DNA from: Pseudomonas silvicola
GTDB lineage: Bacteria > Pseudomonadota > Gammaproteobacteria > Pseudomonadales > Pseudomonadaceae
Direction of reading: 5' to 3'
Assembly: GCF_026651855.1 (NCBI RefSeq)
Contig: NZ_CP093280.1
Span: 350,001 to 414,000, forward strand
DNA length: 64,000 nt
Part shown: positions 8,637 to 19,859 of the stretch, one piece after another
Numbering within the stretch: position 1 is the first letter of the stretch
Layout: the number at the start of each line of letters is the position of its first letter
The notes under the pieces: generated by a model
Told to the model about the DNA's origin: nothing
The model's input: the letters and a program-made list of their open reading frames with translations, nothing else
Database searches by the model: none
Made by a program: the position numbers and the translations under genes

Positions 8637-10787
<2,151 letters not shown>

Positions 10788-10789
10788 TC

Positions 10790-10819
10790 AGTCTAGACGC
10801 CCCGCGCGCAAAACGCCAA
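10790..10819 (-). promoter_or_regulatory. Probable sigma-70 promoter of thiC
   Basis: On the minus strand TTGGCG (complement of 10814-10819) and TAGACT (complement of 10790-10795) are separated by 18 bases. The predicted transcription start, about 7 bases below the -10, coincides with the first base of the riboswitch P1 helix, which supports the assignment. Confidence 0.6.
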
Positions 10820-10861
10820 GCCTTGGAGGGAGGATGTGCGATAAATGGCGTAAATGCCTGA

Positions 10862-10890
10862 TTGTTGTGCCACCCGCAGGCATCTACACT
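10862..10890 (+). promoter_or_regulatory. Probable sigma-70 promoter of tolC
   Basis: TTGTTG (10862-10867) and TACACT (10885-10890) are spaced by 17 bases, about 30 bases before the tolC ATG. A ribosome-binding site AAGGA precedes the ATG by seven bases. With the thiC promoter and riboswitch this accounts for the 394-base thiC-tolC intergenic region. Confidence 0.6.
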
Positions 10891-10920
10891 CGCACTGCGA
10901 TTAATGACAAGGATTGAATC

Positions 10921-12357
10921 ATGCTGCGCAAAATTGCACTGGCCATTGCCGTGTCGAGTGGGTGCAACGCCGTGGCAGCGCAGATCGCCCCTCTGGCCAG
11001 CCGCACCGACCTGGTCAGCGTCTATCAGGAAGCGGTGAACAACAACGCCGACCTGGCCGCTGCCCGTGCCGACTACGCCGCCCAGAGTGAAGTGGTGCCC
11101 CAGGCACGCGCCGGATTGCTACCCAACCTGTCGGCCGGCAGCGACATCACCGATGTCCGCACCCAGCTCGATGAGCCGGCGCAAACCACCTCCCGTAGCG
11201 GCACTTCGTACCAGGCCACACTCGCGCAGCCGATCTTTCGCGCCGACCGCTGGTTCCAGCTGAAGGCCGCCAAAGCGGTAAACGAGCAGGCGGCCTTGCA
11301 GCTTTCGGCCACTGAGCAGAACCTGATCTTGCAGACCGCCGAGGACTACTTCAACGTACTGCGCGCCCAGGACAGCCTGGCGGCCACCAAGGCCGAAGAG
11401 AACGCCCTCAAGCGCCAGCTGGACCAGTCCAACGAACGTTTCAACGTAGGCCTGTCGGACAAGACCGACGTGTTGTCGTCCCAGGCCAGCTACGACACCG
11501 CGCGGGCGAACCGCATCCTCGCCCAGCGCCAGGTAGACGATGCCTTCGAGGCCCTCGTGACACTGACCAACCGTGACTACAACTCGGTGCAGGGCATCGT
11601 CCACACCCTGCCGGTGCTGCCGCCCAGCCCGAACGATGCCAAGACCTGGGTCGAAACGGCCTCGCAGCAGAACCTGAATCTGCAGGCCAGCGCCTACGCG
11701 GTGACCAGCGCCGAGGAAACCCTGCGTCAGCGCAAGGCCGGCCATGCGCCTACGGTGGATGCGGTGGCCAAGTATCAGAAAGGTGACAACGACCTGCTGG
11801 GCTTCAGCAACCCCAGCCCCTACCCGGGGGTGGAGTACCATGGCGATGTGGAACAGCGCACCATCGGCCTGCAGGTGAACATTCCGCTGTACAGCGGTGG
11901 CCTCACCAGTTCCCAGGTACGCGAGGCCTACCAGCGCCTGAGCCAGAGCGAGCAGCAACGCGAAGGCTTGCGCCGCCAGGTGGTGGAAAATACCCGCAAC
12001 CTGCACCGGGCGGTGAACACCGATGTAGAACAGGTGCAGGCCCGCAAGCAGTCGATCATTTCCAACCAGAGCGCCGTGGAGGCCACCGAGATTGGCTACC
12101 AGGTGGGCACCCGCAACATCGTTGACGTACTCGACGCCCAGCGCCAGCTGTATTCCTCGGTACGCGACTACAACAACAGCCGCTACGACTACATCCTCGA
12201 CAACCTGCGCCTCAAGCAGGCGGCAGGCACCCTCAGCCCGCAAGACCTGCAGGACTTGGCGCGCTGGCTGAAGCCCGACTACAACCCTGACAAGGACTTC
12301 CTGCCGCCAGACCTCGCGAAGGCTGCGCAGGACCTGCTCAAGCCCGCCAGGAAATAA
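10921..12357 (+). CDS. tolC: TolC-family outer membrane efflux / type I secretion channel
   Basis: A 478-residue outer-membrane trimeric channel protein that pairs with RND, MFS or ABC exporters and type I secretion systems. After a signal peptide ending near residue 20 (NAVAAQ), two internally related halves follow, each with long coiled-coil stretches (for example AALQLSATEQNLILQTAEDY and QVVENTRNLHRAVNTDVEQV) and the short strand regions typical of TolC (QPIFRADRW, NIPLYSGGL). The C-terminal segment YILDNLRLKQAAGTLSPQDL is the family's usual ending. It is a single gene between thiC and waaA, as in P. aeruginosa. Confidence 0.93.
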   Translation: MLRKIALAIAVSSGCNAVAAQIAPLASRTDLVSVYQEAVNNNADLAAARADYAAQSEVVPQARAGLLPNLSAGSDITDVRTQLDEPAQTTSRSGTSYQATLAQPIFRADRWFQLKAAKAVNEQAALQLSATEQNLILQTAEDYFNVLRAQDSLAATKAEENALKRQLDQSNERFNVGLSDKTDVLSSQASYDTARANRILAQRQVDDAFEALVTLTNRDYNSVQGIVHTLPVLPPSPNDAKTWVETASQQNLNLQASAYAVTSAEETLRQRKAGHAPTVDAVAKYQKGDNDLLGFSNPSPYPGVEYHGDVEQRTIGLQVNIPLYSGGLTSSQVREAYQRLSQSEQQREGLRRQVVENTRNLHRAVNTDVEQVQARKQSIISNQSAVEATEIGYQVGTRNIVDVLDAQRQLYSSVRDYNNSRYDYILDNLRLKQAAGTLSPQDLQDLARWLKPDYNPDKDFLPPDLAKAAQDLLKPARK

Positions 12358-12395
12358 GCCCTACCCACTGAGCGGTGGGAGCTCGCCGCAACGCT

Positions 12396-12411
12396 CGCTG
12401 GCAAGCCAGCG
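12396..12411 (+). terminator. Hairpin downstream of tolC
   Basis: CGCTGGC (12396-12402) and GCCAGCG (12405-12411) form a 7-bp stem with a 2-base loop followed by CTTTC. A second small stem, CCCAC...GTGGG, lies at about 12364-12380. The GTGGGAGC and GGCAAGCC words resemble Pseudomonas REP elements. It lies between convergent tolC and waaA and could serve both directions. Confidence 0.45.
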
Positions 12412-12427
12412 CTTTCACGGGGCCGTA

Positions 12428-13702
12428 TTACTTGAGCAACGTGCCCAATGCGGTGAGCAGGCGCTCCAGGGCACCCTGGTTGGCGTGCATCACCGCCAAG
12501 CCCGCAGCCCCCCTGCGTCGGGCGTCCTGTGGCAACTCGATCAGCTGCCGCACCGCTACCGCCAACGCCGCGGCGTCATCGACTTCGATCAGCGCATTGG
12601 CCTCACGCAGCATGGCGGCGATTTCCAGAAAGTTGAACAGGTGCGGGCCGCTGAGCACCGGCTTGGCCAGTGCCGCCGGCTCCAGCAGATTGTGCCCGCC
12701 ATTGGGCACCAGGCTGCCGCCGACGAAGGCACTGTCGGCCAAGGCGTAGAGGAACAGCAACTCGCCCATGGTATCGCCCACCAGCACCTGGTGTTGCGCG
12801 GTAATGGGCTGGCCGCTGGAGCGTCGCATGCTGGTGAAACCTTGCTGCACGCTCAACTCGAACACACTGTTGAAACGCTCGGGGTGGCGTGGTACCAGAA
12901 TCAGCAGGGCGTCAGCGTGGCTGCTCAGCACCTGGCGGTGGGCGTCCAGAATGACCGGGTCTTCGCCCTCGTGCGTACTGGCCGCGATCCACACCGGGCG
13001 GCCCGAGGCCTGCCACTCTTCACGCAGGCTGGCCGCGCGCGCCAGCAACTGACTGTCCACCTTGAGGTCAAACTTGATCGAACCGGTCACCTGCACGCAT
13101 TCGGGCCTGGCCCCCAGCTGCCGGAAGCGCCCGGCCTCGGTCTCGGTCTGCACGGCGACCAGGCTCATTTCCGCCAACATCGGCGCGGTGAGTCTGGCAA
13201 AACGCCCATAGCCGCGGGCCGACCGTTCGGACAGCCGCCCATTGGCCAAGGCCACCGGGATACCGCGCACGGCGCATTGGTGAATATGGTTGGGCCATAG
13301 TTCAGTCTCCATGATCACCGCCAGACGTGGCTGAACATGATCGAGGAACCGTGCCGACGCCCAAGGCAGGTCGTAGGGCAGATAACAGTGCTGCACTCGC
13401 GGCTCGTTGCCGAACAGGGCCTGGATTCGCTCTGAACCGGTAGGCGTCATGCATGTGATGGTGATGGGCAACCGAGGGTGGCGCAGCAGCAATTCGCGAA
13501 TCATCGGCGCGGCGGCGATACTTTCGCCCACCGATACCGCGTGCACCCAGATACCGCCGGTGCGCATGGGCGGCAGATTACGGGCAAAGCGCTCGCCGAT
13601 GCGCTTGGCGTAGGCAGGCGCCTTGCGCGCGCGCAGCCATAACCGCAACGCCACCAGCGGCAGCCCCAGGTGAAACAGCAAGGTATAGAGGGTTCTGTTC
13701 AT
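12428..13702 (-). CDS. waaA: 3-deoxy-D-manno-octulosonic acid (Kdo) transferase
   Basis: A 424-residue GT30 glycosyltransferase adding Kdo residues to the lipid A precursor at the cytoplasmic face of the inner membrane. The N-terminal hydrophobic anchor (TLYTLLFHLGLPLVALRLWL) and the conserved segments GGIWVHAVSVGE, MTPTGSERI, LPYDLPW, METELWPN and GGHNLLEPAALAKP are all present in order. I used the ATG at 13702, matching the usual N-terminus MNRTLYTLLF. It is transcribed convergently to tolC. Confidence 0.96.
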   Translation of the reverse strand: MNRTLYTLLFHLGLPLVALRLWLRARKAPAYAKRIGERFARNLPPMRTGGIWVHAVSVGESIAAAPMIRELLLRHPRLPITITCMTPTGSERIQALFGNEPRVQHCYLPYDLPWASARFLDHVQPRLAVIMETELWPNHIHQCAVRGIPVALANGRLSERSARGYGRFARLTAPMLAEMSLVAVQTETEAGRFRQLGARPECVQVTGSIKFDLKVDSQLLARAASLREEWQASGRPVWIAASTHEGEDPVILDAHRQVLSSHADALLILVPRHPERFNSVFELSVQQGFTSMRRSSGQPITAQHQVLVGDTMGELLFLYALADSAFVGGSLVPNGGHNLLEPAALAKPVLSGPHLFNFLEIAAMLREANALIEVDDAAALAVAVRQLIELPQDARRRGAAGLAVMHANQGALERLLTALGTLLK

Positions 13703-13743
13703 GGCTGCGGAGTTTACTAGGCTCTGCATGAAAAGTAAGGCGT

Positions 13744-13829
13744 GTAGCAGCGGACCCGGCCGCGTCGGCGTCGCACTCGGTAAGGCTGACGTTGCGCGGC
13801 GCCCCGGACGTGGCCAGGTCCACTGCTAC
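13744..13829. repeat. Long imperfect inverted repeat between waaA and a LysR gene
   Basis: An 18-base arm at 13744-13761 (GTAGCAG-c-GGACC-c-GGCC) is complementary to 13812-13829 (GGCC-a-GGTCC-a-CTGCTAC): sixteen pairs with two C/A mismatches, around a 50-base GC-rich loop. It fills the 146-base gap downstream of the LysR stop and upstream of waaA on the minus strand. It could be a terminator-like fold, a structured leader of waaA, or a remnant of a small repeat element. I recognise no family. Confidence 0.6.
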
Positions 13830-13848
13830 GGCACCGTCGAGCGACGGC

Positions 13849-14739
13849 TTAGCCGATGGCCCGCAGGTGTCGGGTGAAACACTCGGCCAGGTGCCGGGCC
13901 GCGGGGCCCAGCGGCTCGTCGCGGCGCCATACCAGTTCCACCACCAGCGCCGGGGGCACCCACTCGCTGGCCAGTTCCACCATCTGCTGCTGGTAGGCCG
14001 GGTACTGCACCACATGGCGCGGCAGCCAGGCCCAGCCCAGGCCACGCATCAGCAATTCGGCCATGGCGTAGAAACTGTCAGCCCGCCACACCTGCGGGCT
14101 GATGGGGTCACCCCCAGCGTACTGGCTGGTCTGCAGCGCGATCAGTAGTTGTCGGTGACGGGCCAGGTGCTGGCGGCTCACCCGCCGGGCGCTGGCCAGG
14201 GGGTGATTGACCGCGCACACGGTGACCATCTCGACGCTTCCCAACGCCCGGCGCTCCAATTGCGCGGGCATGTGTTCATGGTGAAACAGCAGCCCCAGGT
14301 CGGCACGACGCTCCACCAGTTTGCGCGCCACCTCGCCCTGCGCGCCGCTGGCCAACTGCACTTCCAATGCCGGGTAGGTGCCGGCCAGGTCCTCCAGGCT
14401 GTCGAGCACCGGCTGGTAAGGCATGGCCTCATCCTGGGCCACCCGCAATTGAGCTTCCTGGCCCCGGTTGAGGGCCAACGCGCGACCGTCCAAGCGCTCG
14501 CACTGGCGCAGCAGTTCCCGCCCCTCTTCCAGCAGCGCCCGCCCCGCTTCAGTCAACTGCGGCTGCCGCCCGCTGCTGCGGTTGAACAAGGTCACGCCCA
14601 GGTCTTCCTCCAACAACGCAATGGCACTGCTGACCGCCGATTGAGCGCGCCCTTGCTGGCGGGCCACCGCCGAAAACGAGCGCTGTTCGGCCACCTGCAC
14701 GAACAGCACGATCTGTTCCAGATTCCATCGAAGGGCCAT
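13849..14739 (-). CDS. LysR-family transcriptional regulator
   Basis: A 296-residue LTTR. The N-terminal winged helix-turn-helix spans about residues 3-62 (LEQIVLFVQVAEQRSFSAVA, QSAVSSAIALLEEDLGVTLF, then the usual LTEAGRALLEEG). A periplasmic-binding-protein-like effector domain follows. It is divergent from the SMR exporter with an 87-bp gap, so it probably regulates that gene and itself. I used the ATG at 14739; an in-frame GTG six bases upstream is an alternative. The effector is unknown. Confidence 0.9.
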   Translation of the reverse strand: MALRWNLEQIVLFVQVAEQRSFSAVARQQGRAQSAVSSAIALLEEDLGVTLFNRSSGRQPQLTEAGRALLEEGRELLRQCERLDGRALALNRGQEAQLRVAQDEAMPYQPVLDSLEDLAGTYPALEVQLASGAQGEVARKLVERRADLGLLFHHEHMPAQLERRALGSVEMVTVCAVNHPLASARRVSRQHLARHRQLLIALQTSQYAGGDPISPQVWRADSFYAMAELLMRGLGWAWLPRHVVQYPAYQQQMVELASEWVPPALVVELVWRRDEPLGPAARHLAECFTRHLRAIG

Positions 14740-14826
14740 GGCCACCTATCTCCACCAGCGATAGGTATTCACTTTACCCCATCTGCCCAGCCACTAGAAT
14801 GCGAGGCAACTTCAGAGGGTTCGCAC

Positions 14827-15159
14827 ATGATTGCCTACTACTATCTTGCACTCGCCATCTGCTGCGAAGTCATTGCCACCACCAGCATGAAAGCCGTGAA
14901 AGGCCTGAGCACCCCGCTGCCGCTGATCCTGGTGATATGCGGCTATGCCGTGGCGTTCTGGATGCTGATTCTGGTGGTACGGGTCATTCCCGTCGGCGTC
15001 ACGTACGCCATCTGGTCGGGCATGGGCATCGTGCTGGTGAGCATCGCCGCCCTGGTCGTCTACGGCCAGAAGCTGGACATGCCTGCCGTGGCGGGCATGG
15101 CCTTGATCCTGCTGGGCGTGGTAGTGATCCAGCTGTTCTCGAAAACCGCCGGGCACTGA
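14827..15159 (+). CDS. Small multidrug resistance (SMR, EmrE/Qac-type) transporter
   Basis: A 110-residue inner-membrane protein with four hydrophobic segments. The essential membrane-embedded glutamate is Glu14 (AICCEVIATTSMK), and the family's GMGIVLVS and LDMPAVAGMALILLGVVVIQLF segments are present. Such proteins export quaternary ammonium compounds or guanidinium by proton antiport as antiparallel dimers. The YAIWSG motif in helix 3 fits the Qac/EmrE branch. An AGGG ribosome-binding site precedes the ATG. Divergence from a LysR gene suggests inducible expression. Confidence 0.92.
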   Translation: MIAYYYLALAICCEVIATTSMKAVKGLSTPLPLILVICGYAVAFWMLILVVRVIPVGVTYAIWSGMGIVLVSIAALVVYGQKLDMPAVAGMALILLGVVVIQLFSKTAGH

Positions 15160-15201
15160 GTCTGTATACTGCGGGTCTGTTTTCGCCTGTGAGGTTGCTC
15201 G

Positions 15202-16377
15202 ATGTCATCCGCTATTTCCACTGACGTGCTGATTGTCGGCGCTGGCGTCGCCGGCCTGTGGCTCAACGCCCGCCTGCGGCGCCTGGGTTATTCGACCGTG
15301 CTGGTGGAAAATGCCAGCCTGGGGGGCGGGCAGAGCCTCAAGTCCCAGGGCATCATCCATGGCGGCGCCAAGTACGCCCTGCACGGTGCCCTGACCGGTG
15401 CCAGCGAGGCCATCGCCGACATGCCGCGGCGCTGGCGTGAAGCGCTGGCCGGCAGCGGCGAGCTGGACCTCAGTGGCGTGCAGGTGTTGTCCCAGGCCCA
15501 CTACCTGTGGTCCCCCGGCACCCTGGCGGGCAACCTCACCAGCTTCTTTGCCAGCAAAGCGGTGCGCGGGCGCGTCGACCAGGTCAAAGGCAGCGACCTG
15601 CCGCCTGCTCTGCAGGACAAGGCATTCAAGGGCAAGGTCTACCGCCTGGCCGAGCTGGTAGTCGACACCCCCAGTGTCATCCAGTGCCTGGCGCAACTGG
15701 GCGGCGATGGCCTGCTGGCCGGCGAAAGCGTAGAGCCCTTGCGGGAGAACGGTGAACTGGCCGGCCTGCGCGTCGACGGCCGCGAGATCCGCGCCCGCCG
15801 GGTGGTATTGAGCGCGGGCGCCGGTACTGCAGCGCTGCTGCAACAGCTGCGCGTGGACCAGCCGGCCATGCAACGCCGGCCGCTGCACATGGTCATCGCC
15901 AAGGGCGCCACGCTCAAGCCGCTGTACGCCCACTGCCTGGGCGGCGGCACCAAGCCACGCATCACGGTCACCACCCACCCGGCCCGCGACGGTCAGTGGG
16001 TGTGGTACCTGGGCGGCGACATTGCCGAGGCCGACGGCGTGGCCCGCACGCCCGAACAGCAGATCGCCACGGCCCGCAATGAGCTGGGGCAATTGCTGCC
16101 CTGGGTAGACCTGAGCCAGGTGCGGTGGGCTACCTTGCGTGTCGACCGGGCAGAACCGGCGCAGTCGGGGCTGGTTCGCCCCGATAACGCGTTCCTCGCC
16201 GAGCAGGGCGCGCTCCTGGTGGGCTGGCCGACCAAACTGGCACTGGCCCCGGATTTCTCCGACCGCGTGATCGCCAGCCTGGACCGCGACGGCATCAAGC
16301 CAGGCCAGCACCCGAGCCTGCCTCCATTGCCACGCCCCCCGCTGGGCCAGGCCCCCTGGGAGCAATTGCTGCCATGA
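15202..16377 (+). CDS. FAD-dependent oxidoreductase (DAO family)
   Basis: A 391-residue flavoprotein of the D-amino-acid oxidase / glycerol-3-phosphate dehydrogenase-like superfamily. The dinucleotide-binding GxGxxG is at residues 13-18 (IVGAGVAGL). A second conserved block GGGQSLKSQGIIHGGAKYALHG follows, and RRVVLSAGAGTAALLQQL closes the FAD domain. The substrate is not evident. Its stop overlaps the next gene (ATGA), so the oxidoreductase and the aldo/keto reductase are translationally coupled. The same pair occurs downstream of an SMR gene in other pseudomonads. Confidence 0.88.
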   Translation: MSSAISTDVLIVGAGVAGLWLNARLRRLGYSTVLVENASLGGGQSLKSQGIIHGGAKYALHGALTGASEAIADMPRRWREALAGSGELDLSGVQVLSQAHYLWSPGTLAGNLTSFFASKAVRGRVDQVKGSDLPPALQDKAFKGKVYRLAELVVDTPSVIQCLAQLGGDGLLAGESVEPLRENGELAGLRVDGREIRARRVVLSAGAGTAALLQQLRVDQPAMQRRPLHMVIAKGATLKPLYAHCLGGGTKPRITVTTHPARDGQWVWYLGGDIAEADGVARTPEQQIATARNELGQLLPWVDLSQVRWATLRVDRAEPAQSGLVRPDNAFLAEQGALLVGWPTKLALAPDFSDRVIASLDRDGIKPGQHPSLPPLPRPPLGQAPWEQLLP

Positions 16378-17186
16378 CCCTCGCCACCCTGCACGACCTG
16401 CATCGCCCACTGGGCAGCACCGGCCTGAGCGTTTCGCCACTGGGCCTGGGCACCGTCAAGCTGGGCCGCGACCAAGGGGTGAAGTACCCGAACGGCTTCA
16501 CCATCCCCGATGATGAGCAAGCCCGCCAGCTGCTGGGCCAGGCCCGTCAGCTGGGCATCAACCTGATCGACACGGCGCCCGCCTACGGCACTAGCGAAAC
16601 ACGCCTGGGCCCGCTGCTGCGCGGCCAGCGCCACGACTGGGTGATCGTCAGCAAGGTGGGCGAGGAGTTCGAAGCCGGCCAATCGCACTTTGACTTCAGT
16701 GCCACGCACACGCGCTTTTCCGTGGAGCGCAGCCTCCAGCGCCTGGAGACCGACTTCATCGACCTGGTGCTGGTGCATTCAGACGGCAACGACCTGCACA
16801 TCCTCGAACACACGGGGGTATACGAGGCGTTGGTACGTTTGAAGGAGCAAGGCAAGATCCGTGGCTTCGGTTTTTCTGGCAAGACCGTGGCGGGCGGCCT
16901 GAAGGCGCTGGAAAGCGGCGACTGCGCCATGGTCACCTACAATCTCAACGAACAGGGCGAACGCCCGGTGCTGGACTACGCTGCCACGCACGGCAAGGGC
17001 ATTCTGGTGAAGAAGGCGCTGGCCAGCGGCCACGCGTGCCTGAGCCCGGGCACCGACCCGGTGCGGGCCAGTTTTGAGCTGCTGTTTGCCCACCCAGGGG
17101 TGGCCAGTGCTATTGTCGGTACCATCAACCCGTTGCACCTGGCCCATAACGTGGCCACCGCAGCCGCTGTCATTCGCGGGAGCTGA
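16374..17186 (+). CDS. Aldo/keto reductase
   Basis: A 270-residue (alpha/beta)8 NADPH-dependent oxidoreductase. The catalytic tetrad is visible: D66 and Y71 (DTAPAYG), K94 (VSKVGEE) and H135 (LVHSDG). The C-terminal cofactor part, ending in VASAIVGTINPLHLAHN, is also typical. It overlaps the upstream FAD oxidoreductase by four bases. Family members reduce carbonyls or act on sugars; the substrate cannot be read from the sequence. Confidence 0.9.
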   Translation: MTLATLHDLHRPLGSTGLSVSPLGLGTVKLGRDQGVKYPNGFTIPDDEQARQLLGQARQLGINLIDTAPAYGTSETRLGPLLRGQRHDWVIVSKVGEEFEAGQSHFDFSATHTRFSVERSLQRLETDFIDLVLVHSDGNDLHILEHTGVYEALVRLKEQGKIRGFGFSGKTVAGGLKALESGDCAMVTYNLNEQGERPVLDYAATHGKGILVKKALASGHACLSPGTDPVRASFELLFAHPGVASAIVGTINPLHLAHNVATAAAVIRGS

Positions 17187-17236
17187 AACACACGGAGCCG
17201 CCCACGCGGCCGACCCCGACGCAAGAAGGAGCCGAC

Positions 17237-18202
17237 ATGCCGCGTACCCTGATAAGAAAGAACCCCAGCAACTTCAAGACCCTGCCACTGTTCGTCGAAG
17301 CCACGCCCGAAGGCTTGAGTTACCAGAGCGTCGGCATGCCGCTGAACTTCGCCCAAACCTTGCAACGCCGTCGCCAGGTGAGCGTGGACGACCCCCAGCG
17401 TTTCGCCCTGGAACTGGCAAACCTGGGGGTTTCGGTGCGCCTGACCCTGACCTGGCAAAACCGCGACTATTGGGTTCTGGTACGCCAGCGCCGCCAGGAC
17501 CGGGGCGACGTGGTGCTCAAGCTGATCTCCGGCTACGTGCCGGCCCACGAAATGAACCTGCCACTGCTGACTGCCATTCAGGAAGTGGCCGAGGAGTGCC
17601 TGCTGGAAACCCCTGAAGGCTGGCTGATTGGCCGCTTCAATGACACCTGGTTGCCCACGCCCTACAGCGGCGCGCTGCACTATCGGGAAAAATTGCCGTT
17701 CAGGTTGCGCCCGCTGTCCGGCGCGGCGCTGCCGGTGCGCACTGGCAGCCTGAACCTGATTGAACGCCCGCGCGCCTATGTGCACCTGCCCACGGCGTCG
17801 CTGCAACTGGTGTATGACCTGCGCCTGGAATTGCCCAAGGAAGCCCGTAACCTCAGCCTTTTCCATGTGGACGAGCGCCTGGAGAAAGAGCAACTGGTCG
17901 CCCGCCTGGACCGCAGCAGGCCGGACCTGTACCTGATGCCGCTGGACGAAGGCAAGCCCTGCGCCGAGCTTTACACCCTGAAAAAAGGCCAGCTGCACCC
18001 GGCCAGCACCCGCGGTCTCTGCCTGGCAGAGAGCTTCGCACCGCAGGAGGGCTGGGTGGTGCGTGAAGAAAGGATTCGCTGGAAGGACTGGCTGAACCAG
18101 CAGGGCCTGGCCGAAGTGCGCAAACCCCGCACCGGCCTGCGCAAACTCACCCACAAGGCCCGGGCACTGCTGCGCCTGGCCCGGGGCAATCTGCACAAAT
18201 AG
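17237..18202 (+). CDS. Conserved protein of unknown function with a Nudix-like segment
   Basis: A 321-residue soluble protein, conserved in Pseudomonas next to the aldo/keto reductase. It is sometimes labelled 'metal ABC transporter ATPase', which I cannot support: no Walker A, signature or Walker B motif is present. A segment near residues 110-125 (LLTAIQEVAEECLLETPEG) resembles the helix of a Nudix box, with EVAEE in place of REVxEE and flanking strands (WVLVRQRR, GDVVLKLISGYVP), so it may be a diverged Nudix-fold protein. The C-terminus is very basic. A ribosome-binding site AAGGAG lies upstream of the ATG. Confidence 0.8.
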   Translation: MPRTLIRKNPSNFKTLPLFVEATPEGLSYQSVGMPLNFAQTLQRRRQVSVDDPQRFALELANLGVSVRLTLTWQNRDYWVLVRQRRQDRGDVVLKLISGYVPAHEMNLPLLTAIQEVAEECLLETPEGWLIGRFNDTWLPTPYSGALHYREKLPFRLRPLSGAALPVRTGSLNLIERPRAYVHLPTASLQLVYDLRLELPKEARNLSLFHVDERLEKEQLVARLDRSRPDLYLMPLDEGKPCAELYTLKKGQLHPASTRGLCLAESFAPQEGWVVREERIRWKDWLNQQGLAEVRKPRTGLRKLTHKARALLRLARGNLHK

Positions 18203-18311
18203 CCTCCTCGCCGCCCTGCCGTTACCTGGGGGACCGGGCGAAGCTGGGGAACGCCGCACCGCGGTATGCCTGCAATACCGCGCCGTCTGCTTCCCGAGGT
18301 GGCGGCCGGTC

Positions 18312-18349
18312 CCACAGGGGTGGCCTCAATCGCTGGGAGCACCCTGTGG
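18312..18349. terminator. Hairpin between convergent genes 17237-18202 and hldE
   Basis: CCACAGGG (18312-18319) and CCCTGTGG (18342-18349) form a perfect 8-bp stem around a 22-base loop in the 171-base convergent intergenic region. No T-run follows. It could act as a weak bidirectional terminator. Confidence 0.35.
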
Positions 18350-18373
18350 CCGATCCCCATGCTTCGGGCAGGC

Positions 18374-19795
18374 TCAATTGCTGCGAATTTTCTCGACGAT
18401 GGCGGTGGTCGAGCTGTTTTCCACCAGCCCCAGCACCTTCACGGTACCGCCGTAGGCCTTGACGATATCAGCGCCCACCACCTGGTCCACCGAGTAGTCG
18501 CCGCCCTTGACCAGTACATCAGGCCGTACATGGGTCAGCAGGTTTTCCGGAGTGCCTTCGCCGAAGCTGATCACCCAGTCCACCGCGCCAAGGCCCGCCA
18601 GCACGGCCATGCGCCGGTCAACGCTGTTGATCGGGCGGCCAGGGCCTTTGAGGCGACTGACCGAGGCATCATCGTTGACCGCCACGATCAGGCGGTCGCC
18701 CTGCGCACGGGCTTGCTCCAGGTAGGTCACATGGCCCGCGTGGAGGATGTCGAAGCAACCGTTGGTGAACACGATCGTCTCGTTGTGGGCACGGGCATCC
18801 TCGATCGCCAGTTGCAGCTGGTCGAGGCCCAGCACGCCACGCTCCGAGCCTTCCTCGCGCTGGATGGCACGGCGCAGTTCCGGGGCGCTGATGGCCGCGG
18901 TACCCAGCTTGCCCACCACGATGCCAGCCGCCAGGTTGGCGAGAGCCACGGCGTGGGGCAGTTCCTCGCCAGCGGCGATGGCGGCGGCCAGGGTGGAGAT
19001 CACCGTGTCGCCGGCACCGGTCACGTCGAACACTTCCCGCGCCCGGGCCGGCAGGTGCAGCGCCGGGTGCTCGGGGCGCAGCAAGGTCATGCCGTGCTCG
19101 CCACGGGTTACCAGCAACGCCCCCAGCTCCAGGTCGCTCATGAGCTTGGCACCCTTGGCCACCAGTTCCGACTCATCGGCGCAACCGCCGACGATGGTCT
19201 CGAACTCGCTCAGGTTCGGGGTGATCAGGCTGGCGCCGCGGTAGATGGAAAAGTCCTTGCCCTTGGGGTCGGCCAATACCGGAATACCCTTGGCCCGGGC
19301 GGCCTGGATCAACGCCTGGTGGTTCTTCAACGCGCCTTTGCCGTAGTCGGACAGCACCAGCACCTTGATCCCCTCCAGCAACTCATCCACGTCGGCACCC
19401 AGCGCCAGCGGGTCGGTGGCGAAGGGCTCTTCGAAATCGATACGCAGCAATTGCTGGTGGCGGCTCATGACCCGCAGCTTGACGATGGTCGGCTGGTGGG
19501 CAATGCGCTGGAAATGGGCACGCACACCGGCGGCCTGCAGGCTGTTGGCGAGGCTTTCGGCCGCCTCGTCCTGGCCAGTGACACCCACCAGCGACGCCGG
19601 GGCGCCGAGCGCGGCGATGTTAAGGGCAACGTTGGCCGCGCCACCTGGGCGATCCTCGATCTGCTCGACCTTGACCACCGGCACAGGCGCCTCGGGAGAA
19701 ATCCGTGAGGTACCGCCATGCCAATAGCGGTCGAGCATGACATCGCCGACCACCAGAACAGGGGCTTGATCGAATCGCGGCATGGACAACTTCAT
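18374..19795 (-). CDS. hldE: Bifunctional heptose-7-phosphate kinase / heptose-1-phosphate adenylyltransferase
   Basis: A 473-residue two-domain cytoplasmic enzyme making ADP-glycero-manno-heptose for the LPS inner core. The N-terminal ribokinase-type domain ([20 protein letters not shown], then the GAGDT signature near residue 258) phosphorylates the heptose at O1. The C-terminal nucleotidyltransferase domain begins at [16 protein letters not shown] near residue 342, with the HxGH motif. I chose the ATG at 19795, the usual N-terminus. It is downstream of msbA, but here a cysC-sulfotransferase pair lies between the two. Confidence 0.97.
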   Translation of the reverse strand: MKLSMPRFDQAPVLVVGDVMLDRYWHGGTSRISPEAPVPVVKVEQIEDRPGGAANVALNIAALGAPASLVGVTGQDEAAESLANSLQAAGVRAHFQRIAHQPTIVKLRVMSRHQQLLRIDFEEPFATDPLALGADVDELLEGIKVLVLSDYGKGALKNHQALIQAARAKGIPVLADPKGKDFSIYRGASLITPNLSEFETIVGGCADESELVAKGAKLMSDLELGALLVTRGEHGMTLLRPEHPALHLPARAREVFDVTGAGDTVISTLAAAIAAGEELPHAVALANLAAGIVVGKLGTAAISAPELRRAIQREEGSERGVLGLDQLQLAIEDARAHNETIVFTNGCFDILHAGHVTYLEQARAQGDRLIVAVNDDASVSRLKGPGRPINSVDRRMAVLAGLGAVDWVISFGEGTPENLLTHVRPDVLVKGGDYSVDQVVGADIVKAYGGTVKVLGLVENSSTTAIVEKIRSN

Positions 19796-19859
19796 GGGCA
19801 ACCCACATACAAATAGACAGGGGCGGGATATTAGCACAGCAGGGGCACCCGCTTCCCGC

